Below, piece by piece: positions 24,585 to 36,169 of a stretch of DNA of 64,000 nucleotides. The notes beneath the pieces were generated by a model, which saw only the letters and a program-made list of their open reading frames with translations, was not told the DNA's origin and did no database searches. Source of the DNA: Linnemannia elongata (taxonomy: Eukaryota > Mortierellomycota > Mortierellomycetes > Mortierellales > Mortierellaceae). How positions within the stretch are numbered: position 1 is the stretch's first letter; every line of letters starts with the position of its first letter. A program made the translations under genes and the position numbers. The stretch covers positions 1,240,001-1,304,000 of the forward strand of contig JAXBDG010000009.1 in NCBI GenBank assembly GCA_036320915.1, read 5' to 3'.

Positions 24585-26701
24585 ATGTACGCCACACAGC
24601 AGAGCACCAGCTTGTTCCTGGGAGGAGAGCGCACCTCAGGACAGAACATCCGCGATCAGAATGGTAGCCACCTCATCACGTTTATTTTGTTGTTGCTCTT
24701 GACAGGACTCGGTCGCGCACCTTCACTAAGGAGGAATGGCCACACAGACATACACACCCACCTCTTCGACCTTTGCATTCACACGACACGATGACACGAA
24801 ATCGAACATAAGACACAAGACACGCTGATCGCCCTCGTCTTGCACAACACAACCAGCATCATGACTTTCACACCATCGTCGCACCACGATCCAGGAACAG
24901 AAAAAAATAATAAAACTTAACGCCTTTTCGCACATCGTTGGCATCACCTTTAGTTCTCGCCGCCGCCTCGATCGCCAACATCGTCAAGTCCTCGCTCGGA
25001 CCTGTCGGTCTCGACAAGATGATTGTCAACGAGATTGGAGTAAGCAACCAGTTCAGTTTAAAAGGGTCGAAAGACAAATGAGATGTTGAGAGATCAGGTT
25101 GCGTAACAATTGTAGAGGAACGGTGTGTGTTCGATTTATACTAACTATCCGATTCGCATGCCTCTACCCTCCCTTTGCCCTTATATCCTATAGGATGTCA
25201 CCATCACTAACGACGGCGCCACTATTCTCAACATGTTGGAGGTCGAGCACCCTGCAGGAAGAATCCTAGTCGAGTTGGCCCAGCAGCAGGACAAGGAAGT
25301 CGGTGACGGTACCACCTCAGTCGTCATCATTGCCGCCGAGCTCTTGAAGAGGGCCAACGAGTTGGTCAAGAACAAGATCCACCCTACCACCATCATCACA
25401 GGATACAGATTGGCTTCCAAGGAAGCCTGCAGATTCATTGCCGAACAGATGTCCATCAAGGTCGACTCTCTTGGACGCGACTGCCTCGTCAACGCTGCCA
25501 AAACCAGCATGTCCAGCAAGATTATTGGATCGTAAGTGACGCTTTGGGGCTACATTTTTCTCCAGGATACAACATGCAGCTACCATAATGCATTTTTTAT
25601 TCTTGCGGAGCACGGATCGCTGGAGAGGAAAGCATAAGGCAGCGTACATTATAAAGCCACTGACACTAATTTCTTCGTGTCGCTTACTCCTTCGCAATTC
25701 CACTAGCCACGACAACTTCTTCTCGAACATGGCTGTGGATGCTATGTTGGCTGTCAAGTCGACCAACAGCCGTGGCGAGAGCAAGTACCCCGTCAAGGCT
25801 GTCAACATCTTGAAGGCTCACGGAAAGAGTGCAACAGAGTCCATGCTTATCAAGGGATACGCCCTCAACTGCACAGTCGCCAGTCAGGCCATGAAGACCA
25901 ACATCAAGGATGCCAAGATTGCTTGCTTGGATATCAACCTCCAGAAGGTCCGCATGAACCTCGGCGTCCACATCATGGTTGACGATCCCGACAAGCTCGA
26001 GGATATCCGCAAGCGGTACGTCATCTGTTTTTGGATGGTGGATCGAGTGCTGTTGAAAGAAGTTGATATGTGCCACGCTTAATACGGATCGTAACTAACC
26101 TGATGACGCTTGATTGACACGGGATGAATAGTGAGAGTGATATTACCACTGAGCGCATTCAAAAGATTCTCGCTACCGGCGCCAACGTTATCTTGACTAC
26201 CAAGGGAATTGATGACATGTGCTTGAAGTTGTTTGTTGAGGCTGGCGCTATGGCTGTCCGTCGTTGCAAGAAGGAGGATCTCCGCCGCATTGCCAAGGCC
26301 ACCGGTGCTACCTTGATTTCGACTTTGGCCAACTTGGAGGGCGAGGAGACATACGATGCTTCGTACTTGGGTTACGCCGAGGAGGTTGTCCAGGAGAGGA
26401 TTTCGGATGATGAGTGCATCTTGGTCAAGGGCACAAAGTCGCAGTCTTCGGCTTCGATCATTCTTCGTGGAGCCAACGATTTCATGCTGGACGAGATGGA
26501 GCGCTCTCTTCACGATTCCCTCTGTGTTGTCAAGAGGACCCTCGAGAGTGGAAGCGTTGTCCCTGGAGGCGGAGCTGTCGAGACTGCTCTTAACATCTAC
26601 CTCGAGAACTATGCCACCACCTTGGTAAGCGTCACGTCAATCTTCCATTGTATTCCTTGGTCTTCCTTTATCTCAAGAGTCAACTTTTCTAACAATTGTG
26701 C

Positions 26702-26734
<33 letters not shown>

Positions 26735-27101
26735 GGAATGATTACAATAGGGCTCGCGCGAGCAATTGGCGATTAGCGAGTTTGCCAACGCCCTCCTTGT
26801 GATTCCCAAGACCTTGGCCGTCAACGCCGCCAAGGACTCTACAGATCTCGTGGCGACTCTCCGTACACGCCACTTTGCCTCGCAGACGAACGAGGCCGAC
26901 AAGGAGTTGAAGTGGACTGGTTTGGATTTGATCAAGGGTGAGGTCCGCGATAACGTCCACGCCGGTGTTCTTGAGCCTGCACTGTCCAAGATCCGTGCCC
27001 TCCGCTCGGCCACAGAAACGGCATTGTCGATCTTGCGTATTGATGATATGATCACCGTTGCACCCGAACAGCAGCAGCAGGATGATGGTCACGGACACTA
27101 A
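24585..27101 (+). CDS. CCT1: T-complex protein 1 subunit alpha (CCT1)
   Basis: Alpha subunit of the cytosolic group II chaperonin TRiC/CCT, which folds actin, tubulin and other proteins in an ATP-driven double ring. Six exons, 24585-24663, 24954-25039, 25194-25531, 25707-26015, 26132-26624 and 26751-27101, join to 551 aa with all phases consistent. The sequence follows eukaryotic TCP-1 alpha closely from end to end: LGPVGLDKM (41-49) and NDGATIL (61-67) in the equatorial domain, the nucleotide motif GDGTT (92-96), and the glycine triplet of PGGGAVE (416-418) in the C-terminal equatorial half. Length matches the family (about 545-560). Introns are 110-290 nt; the last contains a T30 tract. The C terminus is His/Gln-rich instead of the usual short charged tail. 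It converges on the esterase gene, whose extended frame lies only 185 nt away. Confidence 0.97.
26704..26733. repeat. T30 tract inside a CCT1 intron
   Basis: Thirty T in the fifth intron of the CCT1 gene, 18 nt upstream of the exon 6 boundary. It probably acts as an oversized polypyrimidine tract. Confidence 0.9.
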
Positions 27102-27245
27102 ACGATGTGCGGACAGCAAGTAGATGAGGGTTGGATACCTTCGTAGAAAAAGGAGGGGCTTATCTTTTTTTTTTTTTGTCCTTTACAGACAAGGTATCCA
27201 GAGATGTTTTCTTTCATTATTTTTTTGGCACACATTAAACGTTTT

Positions 27246-27251
27246 TTTATT
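27246..27251 (-). terminator. poly(A) signal of the esterase gene
   Basis: AATAAA on the minus strand, 36 nt beyond the second in-frame stop of the esterase (27289-27287). The position fits the longer frame at least as well as the shorter one. Confidence 0.5.
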
Positions 27252-27469
27252 CACAAGTATTTACAGCGTCACAAAGTGATGATTGATTATGGCAAGAAGA
27301 AACTGGCAGTGGTAGTGGCGGCGCTTGTATTGCCAGATACGGTGACGTTGCCGATGGCAGAGGTCATTGTCAAAGTCTCGGATGCGCTCGCCATGGTCGT
27401 AGTAGTACCGACCTCAGGGATGGCAGAGTTGGTAACCGTGACAATAGTTGGAGAAGTGGTCACTGCTGT

Positions 27470-30289
27470 TCAGGCACTGGTCATGGGTGGCATGGTAACT
27501 GCATCAGTTGTGGTTGCGGTTGGGACAACTGTGGTGGTAGTCAGAGACGCTGAATCGGAGGGCGTGGGTGAGGCGGAGACAGAGACGGTTTCGGATTCAG
27601 AGCCAGTGGTCGTGATCGTGTCGGTGGCTGTTGGGCTTGCTGAGACTGAACTTGGAGTCTGGATGAGCGTAGTTCCTGACCCTGTATTTGTGGACGAGGT
27701 AGGAGGTTTGGGCATGGGTGGGAAGATAGGCACAAACTTCCCGCCGGGTCCATTGACTTGATAATCAAACTGGGTGTTCTCGCTCAGCCATTCGCACCGT
27801 CCAGCATCGCCGTTCTTGGTCACACTGCTGTTGGCCAGGGCAAACGAATAGACTGGGTTCGACTGGTCGTATTTGGGCCATTGGACTCGTGTGAGATCTG
27901 GGTTCTGAGCCGCCGCGCCAAAGCTGGAGGAGTTCTTGGGAGGGTTGGGGTTGCCGGTCTTTGCAAATGTCGTGAAGCGATCGATGACTTGCCGGGCGAA
28001 GCGGGCATCGTCGCCAGTCTGCTCGATGCCGCGGACGACGTCTCCAGAGCCGAATGAAGGGATGAGATCGTCAGCGTGACAGACATATCCTTCACAGAGA
28101 GGCGAGAGGGGGACGCCGAGTGCCGAGTATGCACTCCGTCCATAGTCCATTTGATAAGTGTAGAAGTTCGACTTTTGGACTGTGCCGGCTCGACTGAAGA
28201 TCAGATAGGGACAGATCCAGTAATAATCTGTCAACCCGTGTCCAAACGCCTTGCGCACACTATCCGTCGAATTGTCCACCTTGTAGTAGGGGGACTTGAT
28301 CAAAACCCGGGTCCGGTTATTTGGAACCAACCTATCTAACTCCTTATCGATATCTGCGAGAGGCACTGGGTCGGGGAGAATATGGGTAACAAATGCGTTG
28401 GCCTCGTCCTTAGTAAACCCCCACAGGACATTCGCCTTCTTGTTGTACTTGCCAGATTTGAGGAGATCTGCAAAGTCGGCAGGGATGAGGGACTTGTCGA
28501 CGGTGGGGAGGAAGACAATCCCGGAGAGGACCCTTTGGTTTTCGGTCATATTGAGAAACATTGATACGGCATTGACCTGTGCGGCTGTCATCTGGTCGGT
28601 GGTCTTGTTTTGTGCGCAGGCGAGGTCAGAGGTTGTGCAGTTGAGGTTCTGCATCACCAGCTTTGAAAGGTTGCTGCTGAACTTGGGGCTCGAGAACGGA
28701 CTAAATTTGCCATCATGGTAAAAATAAGAGATGAGTACCAAAACATTCGTGTTCAACGGTTGCGCGCACAAATATCGCTTCTACTCTTCCACAAATACAC
28801 ACAAAGCCTCCGTTCGACTTACATGCCAATAGGATCCGACTGAGAGATAACGTTCTTGTAAAGCCCAAAGGCAGAGGGGGCCGAAAGCAGCGCACGCATC
28901 GACCAACCGCCAGCACTCTCTCCAAAGATCGTGACCTGGCTTGGATCACCACCGAAAGCAGCAATATTGTCGTGGACCCATCGCAGGGCAGCGATCTGGT
29001 CCCTGGAGGCTAGGTTGCCTGGAGCCTTGGAGCGTGGGATCTCGGGCGTATTCTCGAACAATCCGTACGAGCCGAGACGGTAATCTAGTTCATTGCATCG
29101 ATTGACAAAGGAAAAAATGTCAGAAACATCCATTGCAAACTTCTACCAGAACCATCATGGTAGAACGAGAACAGGGGGCGTTATAAACGTACTGAGAGTG
29201 ACAACAACGACGCCTCCTCGAGAGACAATATTCCCAGGCTCAAAAATAGGTGTCGACCCAGCAAACAACACAAAGCCGCCTCCATGAACATACACCATCA
29301 CCGGCAATCCCTTCGCCCTATCCGTCTTTAACGCCGGCGTAAACACATTCAAATACAAGCAATCCTCCGACTGGGTAGCTCCCAAAACCGATATTTCTCG
29401 CTCAGCCGTAAAATTAGCACCAAAGAACGGCAACTGCATACAGGCGTGTCCAAACTCGGTCGCATCATTGGCCTTGTTGTTGCCACCATATTTTTTTGGG
29501 TTAAGGCGCATAGGTTTCTGGAATCGCAGGTTGCCCAGTGGCGGTTCTGCGTATGGGATCCCAAGGAAGCGGAATTGGTTCTGGTCACGGTAGCCTTGCC
29601 AGGTGCCCGCTTTGGGGGTTTTGACCTTGATCTGTTTAGACTTGTCAACATTCACGCCAGTCTGGTAGCGCGGTAGAGAGTTTGTGCAAAGGGCTGGTAA
29701 CTTGATCGAGCAAGAGAGTTGGAGGGTGCGACCGGACTTGCGGTCAAAGCCCATACACTTGGAAGTACTGTTACCAGAATCGTTATTGATCCAGTAGCGA
29801 TTGGAGCGCTTGACCTCGTCGGCAGCCACGGGGGTCGAGTCGAGCAACTGGCGAAGGTTTGGAGTACTCGATGGTGCCAATTCTACTCACATGCGCCGTT
29901 GAATGAAAAGTATTTTTTCAGCTTAGTAGCACATTTTCTCTCTCTCTTATTTCATTCCTGCACCATAAAACCACAAAGTAAACAACAACAATAACTAAAG
30001 AACAATGCAACATACTCTCGCCCATGGCAGAGCACAACGCCTGACTATCCTTATAACTCCTAGGTTTGGAGAGTAGGATAACTGGGTGCTTAGGGGTCTT
30101 GGAATCGACATCGTTATCCAGCAGGAGATGAACACCCTGGACGTCCTGGGCGGCGGGTGCATTGGCGACAAGAGCTGCAGATGCTGTGATGTCGGAATAT
30201 GAGGAGGGCTGGAGAGCGGATGCTTGAGGGTTGAAGTGGGAGGATGCGGCGAGGCATGCTACCAGCAGTGTAGTCTTTAACAACACCAT
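27470..30289 (-). CDS. secreted type-B carboxylesterase with lectin-like N-terminal module
   Basis: Exons 30289-30016, 29882-29193, 29084-28823 and 28700-27470 join to 818 aa. Residues 1-25 form a signal peptide, so the enzyme is probably secreted. About 67-160 carry Cys86, Trp122, Cys134, Cys149 and Cys157 in C-type-lectin-like spacing. The alpha/beta hydrolase domain (about 175-720) has the oxyanion HGGGF stretch, nucleophile Ser378 in GESAGG, Glu508 in TKDEA and His617 in CHADD, giving a complete Ser-Glu-His triad of the cholinesterase/lipase family. The last 100 residues are Ser/Thr/Pro-rich, like a glycosylated stalk. The TGA at 27472-27470 ends this model, but the same frame continues for 60 similar codons to a TAA at 27289-27287 (see findings). 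Substrate is unknown: esters, lipids or cell-wall acyl groups are possible. Confidence 0.9.
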
Positions 30290-31040
30290 TTTTTGGATTT
30301 TTTTTTTTTGAGTGGAATATGTGTGTGGATGATTGATATCTTAGTGAGGGAATTGAAGAGTGAGGGAGTTGGTGAAAAGGGAACAGGAAGAGACGCGTCA
30401 ATTGAGACGAGTAGGTGTGAAGATAAGAAGAGAGGGAGGATGAAAAACAAAAGTGGATATAAAAAGGATCGACAAAAGAATGAAAAAAGAATTTCGTACC
30501 ACCATTGTCTCAGAATGAACGCCATCAAGGCGTGTGCGACTCAGAAAAAAAAACGATCTGGATCCATGCGCATCCTTTTGCCCGGGGTTTTCCCTTTCTT
30601 CATCATACCCCCACTTTTGCCCACTAGCTGACCAAGCAGGATTGTTGTAATCATTTTATGCCAAGCAAACGTACGCATGGCTCATGTCTTGTCTTTTTCT
30701 TCTTAGGTGAGCAATTGTGTGACTGAAATCTCGAAAGGTACACTCACGCTAAACGCGCGTTCGGCGAAGTGTCTGTCGCGTCGAGTACGTCGAGCGTGGT
30801 GAAATGTTTTTCTTAACCGTCAGTCCATGGAAAAACATCGGCCCATTACAAGAAGGCACCTTTTTTTTCGCACACAGTTTTATTTCTCTGACAAACAGAA
30901 CAAAGGAGGCATTTGGATAGTAAAAGGGACTACAGACCAAACTCTTCAATGCACCATCCACCAGTCATAGTCCGGTCCGGAACCTGGCTCTGCCTAACAA
31001 TTGTCGCTGCTCTTCACAGCAATAACGGAAGAAAATAAAA
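30290..31040. other. esterase promoter and non-coding DNA
   Basis: Upstream of the minus-strand esterase. Pyrimidine-rich on the minus strand for about 200 nt (30300-30500), as in other leaders here. Beyond that I see only short unsupported frames. Confidence 0.5.
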
Positions 31041-31570
31041 CTAGATACGAATAAAGGGGATTCTTCCCATCCTCTTCATTAATAATAACTTTCTCCTTCC
31101 CAGCAAACTCTCCAACAGCCGCTCATCAGCTGCGCGTGGATTTTTGGTCGCTCCAGGGCATGTTCGATCCTCATGTGTGGCTAGCGAAGCGCCACACGGG
31201 CAGAAACCATTACGCGTGATGTAATTATATCCTTGACTCCAGTCGCTATGGGGCCTTGTGTATTTGGATGTCTTGTCCTTGGAAGAGATGCCCTGGGTCT
31301 GCTCCCACGCGATAGTCGCGGAGCATCGGGGTCTCCAGATCCGCTCTGAGGCCTGCGTCTCCAGTTAGCCAACAAATTTGTGGAGGACCGTCTTGGCGAT
31401 GGACTGTGAGGTTTGGAAGACCGCGGACCATTCAGTCAACATGCTTCTGGGGGTGATGCCGCGGAGTAGATCCGATACGTTCCATTTGGAGTTCTCGTCA
31501 CGATCGGGAGCAGGACTACTGTTATGCACGGCTCGAGCACCACCGATAGAGTCAAGAAGGCACCATTAGA
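31041..31570 (-). mobile_element. degenerate 3' remnant of a non-LTR retrotransposon
   Basis: A minus-strand frame reads almost continuously from about 31570 to a TAG at 31043-31041, broken by one TAA about 67 codons in. The second half ends in a cysteine/histidine cluster, FCPCGASLATHEDRTC (CxC-x7-H-x4-C), followed by an Arg/Leu-rich tail. This resembles the zinc-knuckle-like C terminus of LINE-type reverse transcriptases. A TAA lies just upstream, and no reverse transcriptase core is present, so this is at most a 5'-truncated dead copy. Assignment rests on motif shape and is moderately uncertain. Confidence 0.45.
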
Positions 31571-32172
31571 CCAGTGAAAAAGGAACCTTAATCAGTCCTA
31601 GAAGATAAGTGTCACCACCAAACACAAATTGTCACCCAAGAGGTAGAAAGAACGAACCATGCCATACTTTGCAAACATACTGATAAAAAAACAATGGTCA
31701 GAGCGGGTGTTATTTTTTTCTTTCATTTTTTTACCCCAAAAAGACAACTCGCTCGGGTCGCGTATTTTTGTCCTTGCCTCCCTTCCCCTTCACCGTCTTC
31801 ACGCTTGTAAAACCCTCTGTTTGATATCCACAAAGTTTCAACAGTTGCTTTCGTCTCGCTGTTCAGAAGAGAGCTACCCCTCCCCTTCCTTCCTTTCACC
31901 CCTTTTTTGAATACGTCTTTGTCAAAGTGAAGAAAGAAAGAACCCCAACGTTCTCGCCCATAGACCTTTTTTTTTCCTATCGTTGCTGCAATCCTTATCT
32001 TTGTCTTCTTCTTCTCCTCCTCGCCCTCACTTTTGTACCGCACATATACCCATTTTATCCCTGTCGCTTCTCATCCACATTCATCTCGCGCCTACTCCTC
32101 CTCCAAGTTAGTCTCCAATTCGCAACATTCTCAGTCGTCAATCCTTCAATCCGCTACTCATACATAAAATAA
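31571..32172. other. upstream region of the alpha/beta hydrolase gene
   Basis: No gene seen. From about 31740 the plus strand becomes T/C-rich with several CT blocks, interpreted as promoter and 5' leader of the hydrolase. Confidence 0.5.
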
Positions 32173-33613
32173 ATGGCACACCATTCGGCAATAAGACGAC
32201 CATACTTCGATAAGGGCCATATCAAAGTAGGTCTCGATCGAGGCGACAAGAAGCCCGTCAAACTCTACTACGAAAAGACGGGCGAGGGACCCATCAAACT
32301 GCTACTCATCACCGGATTGGGTACACCCGCGAGCGGATGGGATCCTGTGGTAAGTTGAAAGAAAAACGACAAAGCTCTGAATACTATAACGATTTCTTGA
32401 GCAGCTCAACTGACAGGCCGATATCTACTTGGAAAGTAGGTCGAGCATTTCTCGAAGCGGCCCGAGTACACAATTGTCGCGTTCGATAACCGGGGTGCAG
32501 GATACTCTGATGCCCCATACGGTCTCTACTCGTACGTGCTTAGAATGCGATGCAGCCGTAGAACAGACAAAAGGATGGACATGTGTTTTGGCTGCTGTAA
32601 GCTCAAATTCTTTGTACTCACACTGTCACTTGTACTTCGTCCATCCCACACATTCAAGTACATCACAAATGGCGCAGGATGCTTTGGAGCTGTTAGACGC
32701 ACTCGGATGGCACTCAGACGTGAATGTGGCGGGTATCTCAATGGGAGGCATGATCTCCCTCGAATTGATCCTCGCTGCGCCCAAGCGGTTCTCATCCTTG
32801 GTTCTTACATCTACAAACGCCGGTCGATCTCCGCCACAGTTGGTCACCCTTGCCTTCTTTGCTAGGGTCTTGACTATCCTTGACCCGCACTTGCGCCTCA
32901 GGTTCATTACTGACCATTTGTACCCCAAGGTGAGTTGACTTTGTTCGATACTTTGAGGTTCAGGATGTTAAGGTGTGTTATTTTTGCTCACAGGATTACG
33001 ACGAATGTTCGCTTTATCTTCTTTTGCATTGTGGTAGAGCTGGCTGGATGAACCGGCACCACCAGACACAGGATTTAAGACGAACAGGGACTTTGTCACT
33101 GTGGTAAGTAAGCCCTTTTTTTACTGTCCCTTGAGTCCCCTTCCTTTCTCCACACTCATGCATGAAGCGCATCCCCTCTTCCAAAGTGACAAAACAACTC
33201 ACAGACCTCTCTCTATCTCTCCCACCCTTCCGCCTATTCCCCTCCATCCCCCACAACAAAAACGCCAAAACAACAAGACGCTCAAGAAACAATATATCGA
33301 TATACCAATGCAACCCCTACACGCCAACATTGCCCAAGTTTGGGCAGCACTCACCCACCACGTTAGCCCTCAACGCCTCGCTCAGATCCGCGCCTCCCAG
33401 ATCCCAGTCCTAATCGTGACGGGCACCGATGATCAACTGGTGAGGCACTCGGCTTCAAAGTATATGCAAGAACATTTGGGGTGTCGGATGAGTGTTTTTG
33501 AGGGCTCGGGTCATATTATTCCTTCGGAGCAGACGGCAGCATATTGTGGTCTTGTGGATGAGTTAGTTTGCGAGTGTCGTGGTGGTAGTGATCCTCTCCA
33601 GTCTGAGATATGA
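32173..33613 (+). CDS. alpha/beta hydrolase
   Basis: Five exons, 32173-32349, 32440-32531, 32659-32929, 33038-33103 and about 33287-33613, give roughly 310 aa. The fold is the AB-hydrolase-1 type. After the TGLGTP oxyanion strand comes the conserved FDNRGAGYSD motif; the nucleophile elbow GISMGG carries Ser117; TGTDD (Asp250 or Asp251) and GSGHI (His278) supply the rest of the triad. No signal peptide or TM segment is apparent, so it is probably cytosolic. The family includes proline iminopeptidases, enol-lactonases and small esterases, and the substrate cannot be chosen from sequence alone. The acceptor of the last exon is ambiguous between 33278 and 33287; both keep frame and differ by three residues. 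AATAAA at 33792-33797 is the likely poly(A) signal. The gene converges on the unknown Ala/Glu-rich gene. Confidence 0.85.
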
Positions 33614-33791
33614 GCCATGTCTGACAAAAGAGATTGAGAGAGTGTATGTGTATTTATTCGTTATTGTAGTAGGGAGAGAGACAAAGAGGGTGTTATTATT
33701 GTTTGTACTTTTGAAATCTACTCGGTTCCTGGATGGTCCCACGAACGAGGTGCCAATGCCACTGGCAGAACCCTATTATATATCCAAGCAA

Positions 33792-33797
33792 AATAAA
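33792..33797 (+). terminator. poly(A) signal of the alpha/beta hydrolase
   Basis: AATAAA 179 nt after the hydrolase stop, in a 265-nt gap between two convergent genes. Confidence 0.5.
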
Positions 33798-33877
33798 AAA
33801 GTGAGTTAACAACCTGTTTCTAGTGAAAGGAAAGATCCCTTAATTCCTCTCGGCGACGCTAATCCAAGAAGAAGCAC

Positions 33878-35243
33878 TTACCAGGTAGCAGAGAGAACAA
33901 CCCCCTTCCCCAAATCCTCTGCATGGATAACCGCCCATTGAAAGCCCACCCACGCAGAGATAATCCTCGACAACGGCACCAACGCCGCCAACCCCGGCAT
34001 CCCCGCCACAGCGCCACTCAAGAACCCGAAAAAGATCTGACTGGTATTAGTGACCCGCTGCAGTTTGTTCATACACTTGTGGGGGACATAAATCTCGTAC
34101 CCCCACCAGTAGGTGTAGGCGCTGATCACGTCGATGGGCGGGGTCTTTGTGAGGGCGACGATTTGTTTCTTGATCGAGTTTAGGGTTGAGACAAGGGTTG
34201 TCTTGTCGGCGGCTGTTTTTGTGTTTGCAACTGTTGTTGAGGAGGTAATGGTGCCAATGTTCTTGTTTGTTCCTGTTTCTGTTCCTGTTGCTGTCGCCGT
34301 TGCCTTGACAACTTCCTTGTCCTTCTTGACTGCCGTGGACTCTACTACTACCTCTGCTGCTGTCGCTGCCGCTTCTTGTTCCGCCGCCTTTGCCTTTGCT
34401 GCTTCTACCTCTGCAGCCTCTGCAGCCTCAGCCTCAGCAGCAGCCTTCTTGACCTCTTCTGCTGTCATTGTAATAGTCGTCACAGTTGTAGTCGTAGTCG
34501 TGATCGAGGGCTCTCCAACCGCAGGTTCAGAAATCAACGTTGCCTTCAGAGAAGCAAACGAAATCGCCCACCACGACGAAGGCGCCTTAACCACCTCCAC
34601 CTCTTCCTCCTCTCCATCCTCGTCCTTCGATGATCCTCCTCCTTCCTTACCGTCTGCTGGGTCCGTAGTAGTAGTAGGAAGTGTTGCCGTTGCATCTTCA
34701 GTTGACGGCTTTGGTTCCTGAGGTTCTGATGCTGGTACTGGTGTTGGTGAGGTTGGAGCGGGGGCATGTTGGTGTCGACTGGCCTCTCGAGAATGAACCT
34801 CCTTGAACTCGACTACCGTCGGATCTGGCATTGCTTTCAAGATGTTGATCAAATCGTTGACCTCTGAAGGTTTTGCCTTTTGCAACGCCTTTACCGCCTT
34901 CTTCTTCTGGTAGCTGTCGACATGTGTCTCGTGGTTCGAACCTATAATGACCCCCCCCCCAGTTTGCAAAAAACACGAGAAACAAAGATTTGAGAATAGA
35001 TACAATGAGTAAAAATGAGACGGTGAGGGTAAGACGTCAAAAAGAAAACCGAGGAAAGTAAGTAGCCTTTTTGGTGTGTGGGGAGTATGTAGAGGTTGGT
35101 GTTGGTGTTTGGGAGAAGGGGGGGGAGCGATCTTTACCGGTGATAAGATCTCGGATGGAGTGGGCGAGGCCAATGTTGCGAGCCTCGGCCTCGACTTGAC
35201 GTTGGCTCTCGCTTTGGAACAGGCTTCGAAAGGACAACACCAT
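33878..35243 (-). CDS. unknown protein, Ala/Glu-rich centre, hydrophobic C terminus
   Basis: Two exons, 35243-35138 and 34941-33878, give 389 aa; the join completes a Gly codon (G|GT). I do not recognise the family. Residues 1-100 look like ordinary globular or helical sequence (Lys/Glu-rich, starting MVLSFRSLFQ). About 105-310 are low complexity: Pro/Thr-rich, then an acidic patch, then a long Ala/Glu helix-former, then Thr/Lys-rich. The last 80 residues are again complex, with aromatic-rich DVISAYTYWWGYE and two hydrophobic stretches at about 338-358 and 361-376 that could insert in a membrane. Ends that look conserved around a variable centre suggest a real gene. The TAA stop lies inside a perfect donor (TG|GTAAGT), so a further 3' intron is possible (see findings). 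Confidence 0.7.
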
Positions 35244-36169
35244 CTTGTTCGTGTGTTCTGTCGGTACAGGGCAGAAAAGATAATATGAATCTATGGAACT
35301 GTGCGTGTGTTTGTGTGTAGGCTTGGTAAGAATGTGTTTTGGGTCAACAGACAAAGAAAAAATGGCGTGAAAGAGTAAGTGTGGGTAAAGGAAGGATGGA
35401 TGGAGGGAAAGAATGGAGGGGGGGGGAGGAGAGGGGAGAGAGGCAATTGAAAGTAAGAAGATAAAAAGAAAAGAAAAAGGAAAAGCAAAAGAGACTTTGT
35501 TCGTTTTGTTCAGGCACCCTTTTTCCTCTCTCTCTGTGTGTGTGTATGTGTGATGGATGATGTTTGCCTCCTTTTCCATGTCCATGATCAGCACAACCGT
35601 GACCTATTGCTCCCCCTATTTTTTATTCCGCCTTGTCTCCATACTTTGCTTGTCCTGTGAACCTTCTGCACAGGGATGGACCGTGTGGGCGCAAAAAAAA
35701 AAAAAAAAAAAAGAACACTGACAATCAGATGTGCACTCAGGGGGAGGCTCATGTTCAAACGTGCCCAAAGCCTAAAGGCGTTCGTTCGTTGGCATTGCAT
35801 TTCTTTTCATACCAAGACTGTGCATAGAGATATAAGGAAGGAAAGGAGGAACATGTAAGTACCTCGACACGCAGGTAATTACTTTTTTGTTTTAATGTGT
35901 AAGAAGGGTTGTGTACATGGGGGAGGTGGACAATCAAAAAAAAAAGAAAAAGTGAGTCTAGAGTGGAGATGTTTGTGTTTGTAGGAATATGTTGATGTGA
36001 AAAAAAAAAACAAAGGTACGATCTCGACTGAAACGGAACAAAGACCTTGGTTTGACAAACAAAAGAATATGAACATGATTATGAATGGCATTAGGCACGA
36101 AGAAAAAGCAAATGTATGTAAGGAAGAAAAAAGAATAAAAAAAAAAGCAGACAAAGGACGATATATCGA
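35244..36169. other. intergenic region between two minus-strand genes
   Basis: Promoter side of the unknown protein (pyrimidine-rich on the minus strand, about 35280-35540) and 3' side of the WNK gene. Contains A-runs at about 35692-35712. No gene seen. Confidence 0.6.

Noticed and set aside
34134..34721. 195-codon plus-strand frame opposite the unknown Ala/Glu-rich protein
   Set aside because: Shadow of the Ala/Glu/Thr-rich low-complexity coding sequence on the minus strand.
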